Assembly (NCBI RefSeq): GCF_007489285.1
Contig: NZ_VLIY01000004.1
Coordinates: 1 to 64,000, forward strand
DNA: 64,000 nucleotides
DNA from: Skermania sp. ID1734
GTDB taxonomy: Bacteria > Actinomycetota > Actinomycetes > Mycobacteriales > Mycobacteriaceae
Direction: 5' to 3'
Shown: positions 16,308-24,608 of the stretch, one piece after another
How the letters are laid out: each line of letters begins with the position of its first letter
How positions within the stretch are numbered: position 1 is the stretch's first letter
Program-made: the position numbers and the translations under genes
The notes under the pieces: model-generated
Seen by the model: the letters and a program-made list of their open reading frames with translations, nothing else
Told to the model about the DNA's origin: nothing
Database searches by the model: none

Positions 16308-18254
16308 TCAACTGTCCACATGGACATGCGGCCGCCGCGCCACCTCCGGCTCGGCGCGGCGCAGCACCTCGCGGGTCACCGGCGCCACTTCACCCTCGCC
16401 GATGAACAGGAAGCGCAGCAGATTCACCACCGGATTGCCTTCGGTCCATTCGAAATACACGTGCGGGATCACGCCGGTGCGGTCTCGAATGGCCAACAGA
16501 ATCGCGGCGATGCAGTTGGGGATGGCCGCACTGTCGACCCGCAAGATGCGGTAGCCGTGATCCTCGCAGCCACGAACGTGCATGGCCGTGCTGAATTCGG
16601 AGGCGTCGAGGATGTGCACTTCGAGAAACAGGATCGGGTCGCCGTCGGGGATATGGCTCTCCAACCGCTGGATGCGGTCCTTGGCGCGGTACTCGACCGC
16701 GGTCTGCACCGCATCATCGTGCGTGACGATTCGAATGGTTCCCGAACCCGCCGCATCGTCGATGAAGGCGGCGGCCCGCTCGTCAAAATCGATTTCGATT
16801 GCCCGCAATTCGAATGCGCGGGCAAGGCGGGAAACGAAGGACACCGTGAGGATCGAGACGATGAAGAACGCCGCGACCTGCACGCCCTCGGGTCGCTCGA
16901 TGATGTTGGCGACAGTGGTGTACACGAAAATTGCGGCAACCACACCGAAAAGCACAGCGCGCGAGCGCTGGCGGTGCCGGGCCGCTGAGAGCATCACCGC
17001 AATAGCGGCAGAGGTGATCAGTACCAGGACTCCGGTCGCGTAGGCCGCTCCCTGCGAGTCCACATCGGCGTTGAAGTACCAGGTGATCCCGAAGGCGATG
17101 GCCGAAAAGACCAGCACGAGCGGTCGCACGTATCGCGCCCACTCCGGCGCCATCCCGTATCGCGGCAGGTAGCGCGGCACCAGATTCAGCAGTCCGGCCA
17201 TGGCCGATGCTCCCGCGAACCACAAGATCGCGATGGTGCTGACGTCGTAGACGGTGCCGAAGGCATTGCCGAGATATTCGTGGGCGAGGTAGGCCAGCGC
17301 GCGGCCGTTTGCCGGACCACCGGACTGGAATGCCTTCTCCGGGATCAGCACGATCGTGATGAAACTGGTGACAATCAAGAACGCGCTCATGATGAGCGCT
17401 GAGGTGGTGAGCAACTTGCGCGCGCCATGGATTCGGCCCGTGGGACGCGACTCGGAATCCCCCTCAGCGCCATTGATCTGCGGCATCACCGCTACGCCGG
17501 TCTCGAACCCGGACAGGCCGAGCGCGAGCTTCGGGAACACCAGCAACGAGATGGCGATCATCATCCATGGACTGCCATGCTGGGCAGTCATCGCATGACC
17601 CCAGTCGCCCACGAGGTGCGGGTGGGTCAGCACATGCTGCAAGCCGACGACGACCACCACGAAGTTCAGCACGAGGAACGCGCCGACAAGGGCCACGGCA
17701 ATGCCGATCGCCTCGGTGAACCCGCGCAGGAACACAGCGGCCAGCAGACCGAGGAGGACGAGCGTCACTATCAGGTTGCGGTCGTGCAGCGCCGCCGGCG
17801 CGAAGGGGTTCTCGATCAAGTGAGCCGCGCCATCGGCCGCGGACAGCGTCATCGTGATGATGAAGTCCGTGGCCGCGAAGCCGAGCAACACGAGCACGAA
17901 CAGCTTGCCGCTCCAACGCGGAAGCAACCGCGCCAGCATGGCGATCGATCCCTCACCGTGCGGGCTTTCCCGCGCCACCCGTCGATACACCGGGAGCGCG
18001 CCGAGCAGGGTCAGCGCCACGAGCACGAGCGTCGCCATCGGCGAAAGCACGCCAGCAGCCAGCGCTGCTATCCCCGGCTGGTAACCCAGCGTGGAGAAGT
18101 AATCGACACCCGTCAGACACATCACCTTCCACCACGGGTGCTTGTGCTCCGCCTTCTTGGCAACCCGGTACGGCCCCTGGTGCCGCGCCGGCTCCTCGGC
18201 GACGTCGGCGAACATCCAGGTCCGTATCGCCCTGGTTTGGGTAGCTATCGCCAC
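16308..18254 (-). CDS. APC-family amino acid permease with large cytoplasmic C-terminus
   Basis: This integral membrane transporter of 648 residues has an N-terminal cytoplasmic stretch, about 12 hydrophobic segments between residues 45 and 480 (the first near [20 protein letters not shown], typical of APC superfamily proteins), and a soluble C-terminal domain of some 160 residues. It may import amino acids or a related cation. The GTG start has GAGGG 5 bases upstream. It is convergent with the helicase gene and is followed on the same strand by no partner. It interrupts the M. tuberculosis-like order. Confidence 0.82.
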   Translation of the reverse strand: MAIATQTRAIRTWMFADVAEEPARHQGPYRVAKKAEHKHPWWKVMCLTGVDYFSTLGYQPGIAALAAGVLSPMATLVLVALTLLGALPVYRRVARESPHGEGSIAMLARLLPRWSGKLFVLVLLGFAATDFIITMTLSAADGAAHLIENPFAPAALHDRNLIVTLVLLGLLAAVFLRGFTEAIGIAVALVGAFLVLNFVVVVVGLQHVLTHPHLVGDWGHAMTAQHGSPWMMIAISLLVFPKLALGLSGFETGVAVMPQINGAEGDSESRPTGRIHGARKLLTTSALIMSAFLIVTSFITIVLIPEKAFQSGGPANGRALAYLAHEYLGNAFGTVYDVSTIAILWFAGASAMAGLLNLVPRYLPRYGMAPEWARYVRPLVLVFSAIAFGITWYFNADVDSQGAAYATGVLVLITSAAIAVMLSAARHRQRSRAVLFGVVAAIFVYTTVANIIERPEGVQVAAFFIVSILTVSFVSRLARAFELRAIEIDFDERAAAFIDDAAGSGTIRIVTHDDAVQTAVEYRAKDRIQRLESHIPDGDPILFLEVHILDASEFSTAMHVRGCEDHGYRILRVDSAAIPNCIAAILLAIRDRTGVIPHVYFEWTEGNPVVNLLRFLFIGEGEVAPVTREVLRRAEPEVARRPHVHVDS

Positions 18255-18336
18255 AAACCCTCGTTTCCTCGGTGCCTCAGATGGCTGATACTGCCACCAG
18301 CCACATCAGCGTGGCGTTGTTTCGGGGCGCGCAAGA

Positions 18337-18690
18337 CTACTCCGAGACCGGCCCAGCGCGAGCGACTGCCTGTACCTGCCGGGTACCGAATGCCGCAAAT
18401 GCGACAGCGGTATCGACAGTGACGACGGCGTCCCAGTCCGCGACCACGCAGCTGCGAGTGTGCACTCCCATGCGGTCGGCAATCGCGGTAGCGCGTCTGC
18501 AAGCATCGGCCGTTCCGTCCACGAGCGCACCTGCCGCCGCGAGTGCGGCAAGGTCGGCCGCGGATTGTGCCCGATGCCGAGCCGCCACCACGGCGCCGAA
18601 CTGGACGACCAAGACGGTCACCGCAAGCAGTCCCAGCATGGCGAGCGCCGCGAAAACCGTTGCGAACCCGGCGTCGTCACGGCCTTTCAC
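18337..18690 (-). CDS. Rv3654c-like TadE-neighbourhood protein
   Basis: This 117-residue protein has one N-terminal hydrophobic segment (FATVFAALAMLGLLAVTVL) followed by a helical part HRAQSAADLAALAAA, the pattern of the Rv3654c / helicase-secretion-neighbourhood TadE-like family (also similar to TadG N-termini). It is the last gene of the tad operon and overlaps the TadE-like gene by ATGA. It is presumed to be a minor pseudopilin of the Flp-type system. Confidence 0.82.
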   Translation of the reverse strand: MKGRDDAGFATVFAALAMLGLLAVTVLVVQFGAVVAARHRAQSAADLAALAAAGALVDGTADACRRATAIADRMGVHTRSCVVADWDAVVTVDTAVAFAAFGTRQVQAVARAGPVSE

Positions 18691-19004
18691 GACGGATCAG
18701 CCTCCGGTTCCAGAGCCGACACCGCCTGCGCTCCGATCTCCAACCCCGGCAACAGCGGCAACGACATGCGAACTGTCGCAACGACCGTGTTGCCCTCCGT
18801 ACGCACGGTGACCCGCGCACCCCGCGGACCAACCGACCCGACGGCGGCAGTGGCGTCGGAGCCCGCGCCACGCGCCGCGAGCCGCGCCGCCTCGCGGGCG
18901 GCGTCGACACAACGGATGTGCGTCGTCACCGCAAGCACAGCGGCCACGCAGAACACCACCACGACAACTATTGACGTGAGCGCTATGGCGGCCTCCACCG
19001 TCAC
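18687..19004 (-). CDS. TadE-family pseudopilin (Rv3655c-like)
   Basis: This protein of 105 residues has an N-terminal VTVEAAIALTSIVVV segment: the Glu five residues from a prepilin-like cleavage position followed by a single hydrophobic helix is the TadE hallmark. CVDAAREAARLAARG follows the helix. The GTG at 19004 is chosen because GAGGAG lies 8 bases upstream; the frame is open further up but has no ribosome binding site there. It is thought to be a minor pilin or platform component. Confidence 0.82.
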   Translation of the reverse strand: MTVEAAIALTSIVVVVVFCVAAVLAVTTHIRCVDAAREAARLAARGAGSDATAAVGSVGPRGARVTVRTEGNTVVATVRMSLPLLPGLEIGAQAVSALEPEADPS

Positions 19005-19033
19005 CGCGCCGGTCTCCTCGACCAGACCGCTTG

Positions 19034-19234
19034 CTACACAGACGTATTCAGCGCCTTGTCGATGATCCGGGTCAACGCTCCGACTATCGAGTCGCCGGTG
19101 ACGACCGTATAAAGAACGGCTCCGAAAGCGGCAGCCGCGATTGTGCCGATTGCGTACTCGGCCGTCGACATACCTTCGTCGGCGACCGTCGCCAGCCACA
19201 ACCTCGCTGTCAGCGTGCGAAATCGAGTCTCCAC
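19034..19234 (-). CDS. Flp-type major pilin, DUF4244 (Rv3656c-like)
   Basis: This 66-residue protein has a short leader, a prepilin cleavage site DEG-MSTAEYA (cut after Gly21, Glu at +5) and a hydrophobic helix IGTIAAAAFGAVLYTVV, matching DUF4244/Flp pilins. After cleavage by a prepilin peptidase, which is not in the window, it would polymerise through the TadA/TadB/TadC machine encoded upstream. The size and position match Rv3656c. Confidence 0.88.
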   Translation of the reverse strand: METRFRTLTARLWLATVADEGMSTAEYAIGTIAAAAFGAVLYTVVTGDSIVGALTRIIDKALNTSV

Positions 19235-19282
19235 GTACGATTCTCCTTTCGTTTGCCGACGCGGCTCCTCCGCGTCGGACGT

Positions 19283-19858
19283 TCACAGCAGCCCGCCGTG
19301 GAGCAAACCACCAGCGAGGCCTACCACCACGGGAACGATTCCCAGGCAGACGAATGCGGGCAGAAAACACAGCCCGAGCGGACCACTGACGAGAACGCCG
19401 GCGCGTTCCGCCCGCGACACCGCTTCGTCTTCGGCCAACGCACGCTGGCTAACGGCGAGCTCGTGCAGTGCGGACGCCAACGCCGCGCCCGACAATGCCG
19501 ACCGGCGAGCCAAACGGGCCAGCGATGCCAACGCGGGGTCGTCATTCGATTCTCCCCATGCGGCAACGGGTTCGGCGCCGAGAGCGAGCATGTCACCGGC
19601 CCGGCACAGCAAGGTCGCTAGCGGGTGAGGTGCCGAATCCGCGACGGCCACAGCGGCTTTCGCCATTGGAAGCCCGGCGTGCAGGCAGGCCGCGAGCAGA
19701 TCGAATGCGCTGGCAACCGCCAGCGGGCCCGGCGACGCCTTCACCGATCCTGAGGTCGATTCGCTCACCGAGGTGTCGCCTGCTATCCGGGCCAGCGGGT
19801 TGGACAGCGGAACGGCCACGAGTGCCGCAGCGAGCAGCACAGCCGCGAGCCCGGTCAC
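19283..19858 (-). CDS. tadC: TadC-like type II/IV secretion inner-membrane protein
   Basis: This GspF/TadC-type platform protein has 191 residues. It has hydrophobic segments at both ends (VTGLAAVLLAAALVAVPL and LGLCFLPAFVCLGIVPVVVGLAGGLL) and the family segment HAGLPMAKAAVAVADSAPHPL in the middle. The GTG at 19858 overlaps the TadB stop by GTGA and decides the start. It pairs with TadB to form the membrane platform on which TadA acts. It corresponds to Rv3657c. Confidence 0.85.
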   Translation of the reverse strand: MTGLAAVLLAAALVAVPLSNPLARIAGDTSVSESTSGSVKASPGPLAVASAFDLLAACLHAGLPMAKAAVAVADSAPHPLATLLCRAGDMLALGAEPVAAWGESNDDPALASLARLARRSALSGAALASALHELAVSQRALAEDEAVSRAERAGVLVSGPLGLCFLPAFVCLGIVPVVVGLAGGLLHGGLL

Positions 19859-20649
19859 TGCACGACCCGCTTGATCAGCTGGTCCGTCCACAACAACCCG
19901 ATGCAGGCGAGCGCGGTTCCGGCAAAGAGCAGGACGGCACCGATTCCGCCGCCGAACAGCACCGCCAACGGCGCTGCGCCCATGAGTTGCCCGAGTGCCA
20001 CGCCGAGCGCCGGAAGCCCAGCGAGCACAGTGGCAGTGGCACGTGCGCCGGCCAGACCGGACTCCACCCGAGAGCGGAATCGCACGCGCGCGGACAGGTC
20101 CGCGCGGGCCGCGTCGAGTAGGTCAGCCAGTGCGAGCCCATGCGTTTCGGCCAGCCGCCAGGCATTGGCGATGGCGCTCAATTCAGTGTTGACCGGGCCG
20201 TGCGGGTTTTGGACCAGCGCATCCGCGCCGTGACCGCCCAGCTTGCTGCGCGCGCCCGCAGCTGCGAGTACTTGCGCAGTTTGGCCGCTACATTCCGCCG
20301 CGGCCGTCGAGCAGGCGACGGCTGGATGCGCTCCCACCCGCAGTTCCGCGACGATGATCTCGATCCCGTCGCTGAGTTCGCGGCGCGCTCGGGCTTGAAT
20401 GCGATCTTGACGCATCCGGCGTAGTCGAAGTCGGGCAGTCAGCAGCACCGCAGCAAGCGCAGCCGCCGTCCATGTGCCCTGCCAGAGCGCAAGGGCCGCA
20501 CAGGCAATGACTCCGCACGCCCCAGCGTCGCGCCGCGGCATCCAGATCTTGCGGGGTGGCCGCGGAAATATTGTTCTGAAGCGCTTGCGAGCGGAACCTG
20601 CGGGGAGGATTGCGAGCGCGGCGGCTAATACGCAAAGTGACCAGCTCAT
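19855..20649 (-). CDS. tadB: TadB-like type II/IV secretion inner-membrane protein
   Basis: This GspF-domain platform protein has 264 residues. A hydrophobic start (MSWSLCVLAAALAILPAG) precedes the T2SSF domain with LADLLDAARADLSARVRFR, followed by two hydrophobic helices near the C-terminus. The ATG at 20649 follows CTGGAGG by 4 bases and overlaps the stop of the last micro-ORF by ATGA. Reading the frame further upstream would only translate the repeat. In the presumed ancestor, tadA and tadB overlapped directly in the same way. Confidence 0.87.
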   Translation of the reverse strand: MSWSLCVLAAALAILPAGSARKRFRTIFPRPPRKIWMPRRDAGACGVIACAALALWQGTWTAAALAAVLLTARLRLRRMRQDRIQARARRELSDGIEIIVAELRVGAHPAVACSTAAAECSGQTAQVLAAAGARSKLGGHGADALVQNPHGPVNTELSAIANAWRLAETHGLALADLLDAARADLSARVRFRSRVESGLAGARATATVLAGLPALGVALGQLMGAAPLAVLFGGGIGAVLLFAGTALACIGLLWTDQLIKRVVQ

Positions 20650-20717
20650 CGTGCCTCCAGTGTCTTGCGGGACACCCGCACCCGGTCGGCACCGATGAAC
20701 GCACGATTCTCGTTCAT
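20646..20717 (-). CDS. MIRU-like micro-ORF, second copy
   Basis: 23 codons starting MNENRAFIGADRVRVSRK and ending LEAR-stop, identical to the first copy. The ATG overlaps the stop of the first micro-ORF and its own TGA overlaps the tadB ATG. It has CTGGAGG 4 bases before the start. It probably works as a translational coupler; a function for the peptide itself is doubtful. Confidence 0.5.
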   Translation of the reverse strand: MNENRAFIGADRVRVSRKTLEAR

Positions 20718-20785
20718 CGTGCCTCCAGTGTCTTGCGGGACACCCGCACCCGGTCGGCACCGATGAACGCACGATTCTCGTTCAT
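20714..20785 (-). CDS. MIRU-like micro-ORF, first copy
   Basis: 23 codons identical to the second copy. Its ATG overlaps the tadA TGA (ATGA), and the tadA 3' end CTGGAGG provides the ribosome binding site. The last codons repeat the last codons of tadA (LEAR-stop), which shows how the repeat could insert without disturbing either neighbour. Confidence 0.5.
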   Translation of the reverse strand: MNENRAFIGADRVRVSRKTLEAR

Positions 20786-21951
20786 CGTGCCTCCAGTAAC
20801 TGCTTCAGCCTCGCCGTCCCACAGCACTCCCCACCATCAGCGCGCCATGCCGATACGACCACCACGGTCCCGTCCTTCTTGCGCTGCAAGACCCCGATCT
20901 GCGTCAGCTGCCGAGTGCCGTCCCGACGGCGAACAACGTGCAGGATCACCTGCACTGCCGCGGCCAATTGGCTGTGCAGCGCGGCTCGATCCATCCCGCC
21001 CAGCGCCGCAAGCGCTTCCAACCGTGCAGGCACTTCGCCGGGCGAATTGGCGTGCACGGTTCCGGCCCCGCCGTCGTGGCCGGTGTTGAGTGCCGTCAGC
21101 ATGTCCACGACCTCCGGGCCGCGGACCTCGCCGACCACGATGCGGTCCGGACGCATTCGAAGCGCCTGCCGAACCAGATCGCGCAGGGTGATCTCGCCGA
21201 CCCGCTCGACGTTTGCCCCACGCGCGACCAACCGAACGACGTGTTGATGCGTCGGCGCCAACTCGGGCGCATCCTCCACGCACACGATGCGCTCAGCCGG
21301 ATCCACCTCGGCCAACAGCGCACCGAGCACCGTCGTCTTTCCCGCGCCGGTTCCGCCCGTGACCAGAAACGCCAATCGGCACTGCACGATTCGTCGCACG
21401 AGTTCGGCCGCTTCGGCGTTAATCGAGCCCGCCGCGATCAGCTGGTCCAATCCGAGCGTCGCAGGCCGCAGCACGCGCAACGACAAACACGTGCCGCCAT
21501 GCGCGACGGGCGCCAGCACCGCGTGTAGGCGCACCCCAATCCCGTTGCCAGCGTTGGCCAGCTGACCGTCGACCCAGGGCTGCGCGTCGTCGAGGCGTCG
21601 CCCTGCTGTCAGCGCGAGTCGCTGCGCCAGGCGGCGCACCGCCGCCTCGTCGGTGAAAGTCACTGCGGCGCGCTCTAATCCGGCGCCGGCATCCACCCAG
21701 ACTTGATCGGGCGCGTTAACCAGGACATCGGACACGGCTGGGTCTGCGAGTAGTGTCTCCAGTGGGCCGGCACCGGTCAATTCCGTTTGCAGTAACCGCA
21801 AGGCGCGCAAGAGGTCAGTGTCCCCAAGCACTCCACCGGCTTCCGCACGGATGGCCGCCGCCACCGATGCGAAACTCGGTTCAGTCGCGTCCTGTGCCAA
21901 CCGATTCCGGACTCGATCGAGCAATTCCGCGGTCACGATGGTGCTTTTCAT
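20782..21951 (-). CDS. tadA: TadA/CpaF-type secretion ATPase
   Basis: This 389-residue ATPase powers Flp pilus assembly or secretion. The Walker A motif is GGTGAGKTT (near residue 215), the Asp box is EDAPEL, and Walker B is IVVGEVRGPEVVDM, with the His box GTVHANSP. The N-terminal domain carries VSDVLVNAPDQVWVD. The ATG at 21951 overlaps the ssd stop by ATGA; a start at 21960 is possible but has no advantage. It corresponds to Rv3659c. Confidence 0.92.
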   Translation of the reverse strand: MKSTIVTAELLDRVRNRLAQDATEPSFASVAAAIRAEAGGVLGDTDLLRALRLLQTELTGAGPLETLLADPAVSDVLVNAPDQVWVDAGAGLERAAVTFTDEAAVRRLAQRLALTAGRRLDDAQPWVDGQLANAGNGIGVRLHAVLAPVAHGGTCLSLRVLRPATLGLDQLIAAGSINAEAAELVRRIVQCRLAFLVTGGTGAGKTTVLGALLAEVDPAERIVCVEDAPELAPTHQHVVRLVARGANVERVGEITLRDLVRQALRMRPDRIVVGEVRGPEVVDMLTALNTGHDGGAGTVHANSPGEVPARLEALAALGGMDRAALHSQLAAAVQVILHVVRRRDGTRQLTQIGVLQRKKDGTVVVVSAWRADGGECCGTARLKQLLEAR

Positions 21952-23045
21952 GCGGCCCATGCCTTATTGGTCGTCCGACTCTCGATGAGGTCGAGCACCC
22001 GCTCGGCGGCACGCCACAGTGGCGACCGGGTTCGGATCCGCAGACCGCCGCTATCGAGCGCGGTCGCCAGCCCCGGCTGTGGGCGCATCGCAGCGAGCAT
22101 CGGCAGCCGCAAAGTCTCGGCCACGGCCTGCGCACCCAGCCCGCCGGGGGACGGACCGCGGACCACCACTCCGGCATTCGCGCTGGCCTCGCGGACCCAC
22201 GCCGCCGTGGCCTGTGCAGCAGCAACGGCACGAAGCTCGGCCGGCACGACAATCACGGCGAGGTCGGCCGCTTCGGCGATCGCTCGCGCGGACTTGTCGC
22301 CGTGGCGGGGCACATCGCACACCATGAAATCGCCCGCGACATGTCCGGCGTCGAGCACCGCCTGCGCGGCCTCCGGAGTCGGTTGCGTCACGGATCCGGT
22401 GCGCGCGCACGCCAGGACCGAGAGCGCGCGTCCGCATCGAGGCAACACCGCATGTAGCGCACTGGAAGTGACTCGACCACCTTCGAGGACGAGGCCCGGC
22501 CACCGCGGGCCCGGACGGTCTTCCAGTCCGAGCAGTAGGTCGATTCCGCCGCCGTTTCGGTCACCATCGAGCAGCAGGATCCGTTGACGGCTCGCACGCG
22601 CATCCGCAGCCAACGCCAACGCCGCCGCGAAAACCGAGCTTCCCGCGCCGCCCCGCCCGCCGGTGACCGCCACCGCGAAGCCGTCGCCCGCGCTGGATTC
22701 CGGTGCAGCGCTGAGAACCTGGACGAGGGCCACTTCCTGTTCGGGCATTTCGAGCACTGCTGTCGCGCCGACGGAGGTCGCGATCTGCCACACCGATACG
22801 TCGGCCGGGCCGGAACAGACCAGCACGACTCCCGGCCGCCGAGGTTGGCCGGCGTCGATGCAGCCCTTGGCCGCATCGGCGTCGAGAACAATCAACGGCG
22901 AGCGATTCCAGGTCAGCCGGTCCACTCGCCCATTCGGCTCCTCGAGCCGACAGTCGGCGGCCGCCGCGGCACGTCGAACATCCTCTGCCAGTACGGAACT
23001 ACTGATAACGCTGAGCGCGGAAGCGGAGGTCGGGTCGTTGTCCAT
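21948..23045 (-). CDS. ssd: Ssd/CpaE-like septum-site-determining protein of the tad operon
   Basis: This 365-residue ParA/MinD-superfamily protein resembles Rv3660c (Ssd) and CpaE, which locate the pilus machine or influence septation. An N-terminal receiver-like part is followed by a deviant P-loop TGGRGGAGSSVFA near residue 128 (Ser instead of Lys/Thr at key positions), and LLLDGDRNGGGIDLLLG and VCDVPRH as later motifs. The deviant Walker A suggests weak or no ATP hydrolysis. It is the first gene of the operon; the ATG at 23045 is chosen because the longer frame would run into the divergent spacer. Confidence 0.85.
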   Translation of the reverse strand: MDNDPTSASALSVISSSVLAEDVRRAAAAADCRLEEPNGRVDRLTWNRSPLIVLDADAAKGCIDAGQPRRPGVVLVCSGPADVSVWQIATSVGATAVLEMPEQEVALVQVLSAAPESSAGDGFAVAVTGGRGGAGSSVFAAALALAADARASRQRILLLDGDRNGGGIDLLLGLEDRPGPRWPGLVLEGGRVTSSALHAVLPRCGRALSVLACARTGSVTQPTPEAAQAVLDAGHVAGDFMVCDVPRHGDKSARAIAEAADLAVIVVPAELRAVAAAQATAAWVREASANAGVVVRGPSPGGLGAQAVAETLRLPMLAAMRPQPGLATALDSGGLRIRTRSPLWRAAERVLDLIESRTTNKAWAA

Positions 23046-23173
23046 ACGTGCCAGACTGCCGCCGTTCAGGAGCAGATTTCGGCGGGCACCAATAAATGTG
23101 GACAACTTCGCGGCTGTGGATGGATTCCTGGACGGCAGTACCAGTTATCGGCAAAAATCAGCACACATAGAGA

Positions 23174-23260
23174 ACGGCCCCAGCCAGGGGGGAGGAGGCT
23201 GGGGCCGTCGGGTTCAGCCCCGGGGGGTCGGGCTGAACGCGCCTGGATCTCGTCCAGGTG
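23174..23260 (-). ncRNA. 6C RNA (B11-like small RNA)
   Basis: On the minus strand two strong hairpins follow each other, GTTCAGCCC-loop-GGGCTGAAC and ACGGCCCCAGCC-loop-GGCTGGGGCCGT, and each loop carries a run of six cytosines (GACCCCCCG and TCCTCCCCCCT). This is the definition of the 6C RNA family, represented by B11 in M. tuberculosis, which I recall in the same ssd/HAD-gene spacer. A TACTAT -10 at 23272-23267 predicts a start near 23260, giving about 87 bases, close to the 93 of B11. A 5' hairpin CCTGGA/TCCAGG is also present. B11 is thought to act on mRNAs through its C-rich loops. Confidence 0.88.
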
Positions 23261-23282
23261 TGCTCAATAGTACACCTGGACG
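23251..23282 (-). promoter_or_regulatory. Palindrome around the 6C RNA -10 element
   Basis: CGTCCAGGTGT and ACACCTGGACG form a perfect 11-base inverted repeat whose 10-base centre contains the -10 TACTAT of the 6C RNA on the minus strand (a TTGCAA is 19 bases upstream). The half-sites are about two helical turns apart, suitable for a dimeric regulator. It may be an operator or simply an additional RNA hairpin. Confidence 0.5.
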
Positions 23283-23358
23283 ATCTGATGTTTGCAAGTT
23301 CAACATTTGGCGTGCCGCGGTGTTTTTTTCCATCCGTGCAGGGCTTGGTGCAGCGACG

Positions 23359-24216
23359 ATGCCTATCCTGGCAGTCGTGCCGGAATCGACCGCAGCCCAG
23401 CATCCGAGCAGTCCACCGCCCAGTAAGCCGAGGCGAATCGCAGCGTTCTTCGACCTCGACAAGACGGTCATCGCCAAGTCGAGTGCGCTCGCCTTCAGCA
23501 AGCAGTTCTTCGACCAAGGCCTGATCACCCGGCGCACCGTGCTCCAAAGCAGCTATGCCCAGTTCCTGTTGCTGCTTTCCGGCGCCGACCACGATCAGAT
23601 GGAGCGCATGCGCGCTTACTTGGCCAGCATGTGCACCGGCTGGGACGTCGAGCAGGTGCGGTCCATCGTTGCCGAGGCCCTGCACGATGTCGTGGACCCG
23701 CTGATCTACGCCGAGGCCGCCGACCTGATCGCCGATCACCAGATTCGCGGCCACGACGTGGTGATCGTGTCCGCTTCCGGCGAGGAGGTCGTGGAACCGA
23801 TCGCCGAGGCGTTGGGCGCCACCCACACGGCGGCAACGCGGATGTCGGTCGCCGACGGCAAATACACCGGCGAGATCGACTTCTACTGCTACGGCGAGGG
23901 AAAGGTCGCCGCCATGCTAGATCTCGCCGACCGGGAAGGCTACGACCTAGCGGAATGCTTTGCCTATTCGGACTCCATTACCGACGTGCCGATGCTCAAC
24001 GCTGTCGGCCACCCGACCGCAGTTAATCCGGATCGCGCGCTGCGCCGGGAAGCCATCGCGAACGGGTGGCCGGTCCTGACGTTCTCAAATCCGGTTTCGC
24101 TGCGCGCCCGCCTCCCGGCGCCCTCGTCCACGACTGTCGCCGCCACCGCTGCCGTGGGCCTGAGCGCGCTCGCGGCGGGTGCGCTCACCTATGGACTGCT
24201 TCGGCGAAAACGCTGA
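23359..24216 (+). CDS. HAD-superfamily phosphatase, SerB-like, membrane-tailed (Rv3661-like)
   Basis: This is a 285-residue HAD hydrolase of the IB/phosphoserine-phosphatase-like group. Motif I is FFDLDKTVI (nucleophile Asp32, acid Asp34), motif II VIVSASGEE, and motif III/IV GEGKVAAM with FAYSDSITDVPML. The C-terminus has a hydrophobic segment VAATAAVGLSALAAGALTYG and ends RRKR, suggesting a membrane anchor. It is divergent from the tad operon and flanked by two small-RNA loci, as Rv3661 is. The start at ATG 23359 is preferred; a GTG 18 bases later is possible. The substrate is unknown. Confidence 0.85.
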   Translation: MPILAVVPESTAAQHPSSPPPSKPRRIAAFFDLDKTVIAKSSALAFSKQFFDQGLITRRTVLQSSYAQFLLLLSGADHDQMERMRAYLASMCTGWDVEQVRSIVAEALHDVVDPLIYAEAADLIADHQIRGHDVVIVSASGEEVVEPIAEALGATHTAATRMSVADGKYTGEIDFYCYGEGKVAAMLDLADREGYDLAECFAYSDSITDVPMLNAVGHPTAVNPDRALRREAIANGWPVLTFSNPVSLRARLPAPSSTTVAATAAVGLSALAAGALTYGLLRRKR

Positions 24217-24236
24217 ACTACGAACAAACGTTCCTC

Positions 24237-24265
24237 TTGATGTGGGCCGAGTCACGGGGTAAAAA
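24237..24265 (+). promoter_or_regulatory. Promoter of the Ms1-like RNA
   Basis: TTGATG, 17 bases, TAAAAA: close to the consensus of the primary sigma factor. It points into a 350-base region without a gene and predicts a start near 24272. Confidence 0.65.
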
Positions 24266-24271
24266 TGACTT

Positions 24272-24575
24272 ACGGATGAACGGAAGGCCAGGATCGCCAC
24301 CGGAAGAGAAGGGACGATCTCCCGACCGGGATTCCCAGCACGGGCACCAGGCACCCACGCGAAGCATAAGCCACTATAAGGGCAAAAGTGTTGTGGGCCT
24401 GCGTGATTCGGATGTTCGTTGGTGAGGGCCTCGCGCAGGTCGCGGGGATGACCCACCGAGATCCGAACCCCACGCCGAGGCCAGTCACACAACCCACTTT
24501 GCACGCTTGGTAACCAGGTAGTCCGTGCTAGCGGGCGGCGAAGTCGATCAGTCGGCAGCGCCGCCCGCTTCGCAT
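24272..24575 (+). ncRNA. Ms1/MTS2823-like RNA polymerase-binding RNA
   Basis: This is a gene-free region of about 300 bases between the SerB-like gene and the convergent Rv3662c-like gene. In mycobacteria the same place holds MTS2823 (Ms1 in M. smegmatis), a very abundant RNA of about 300 bases that binds core RNA polymerase. Here a strong promoter predicts a start near 24272 and a 10-bp GC-rich stem ends at 24568, so the length agrees. The sequence is rich in short complementary segments. The assignment rests on position, promoter and length, because primary sequence of this RNA is poorly conserved. Confidence 0.6.
24531..24568. terminator. GC-rich hairpin at the end of the Ms1-like locus
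   Basis: GCGGGCGGCG and CGCCGCCCGC form a perfect 10-bp stem with an 18-base loop, 40 bases before the stop of the convergent Rv3662c-like gene. It suits a bidirectional terminator, though only TT follows. Confidence 0.6.
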
Positions 24576-24608
24576 GTTCACGGCAGTTTGACTGTGCCGC
24601 AGGCTGAT

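Larger units (their letters stand above)
20646..20797. repeat. 68-bp tandem repeat, 2.2 copies, MIRU-like
   Basis: Two perfect 68-bp copies (20646-20713 and 20714-20781) are followed by the first 16 bases of a third (20782-20797). Each unit carries a ribosome binding site (CTGGAGG on the minus strand), a stop/start ATGA and a 23-codon micro-ORF. Length, tandem array, location between operon genes and ATGA overlaps match mycobacterial interspersed repetitive units. No other copy is seen in the window. Confidence 0.9.

Noticed and set aside
19855-20772. A longer TadB with an N-terminal extension through the repeats
   Set aside because: The extension would only translate the 68-bp repeats out of frame with the micro-ORFs; the ATG with CTGGAGG at 20649 overlaps the preceding stop as expected.
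23080-23329. A long-range pairing (23080-23108 with 23296-23317) and T7 run suggesting a 6S-like RNA on the plus strand around the 6C hairpins
   Set aside because: Matches are short and interrupted, and were found by searching for them. The 6C RNA on the minus strand explains the hairpins, and the Ms1-like locus is better placed downstream of the phosphatase gene.
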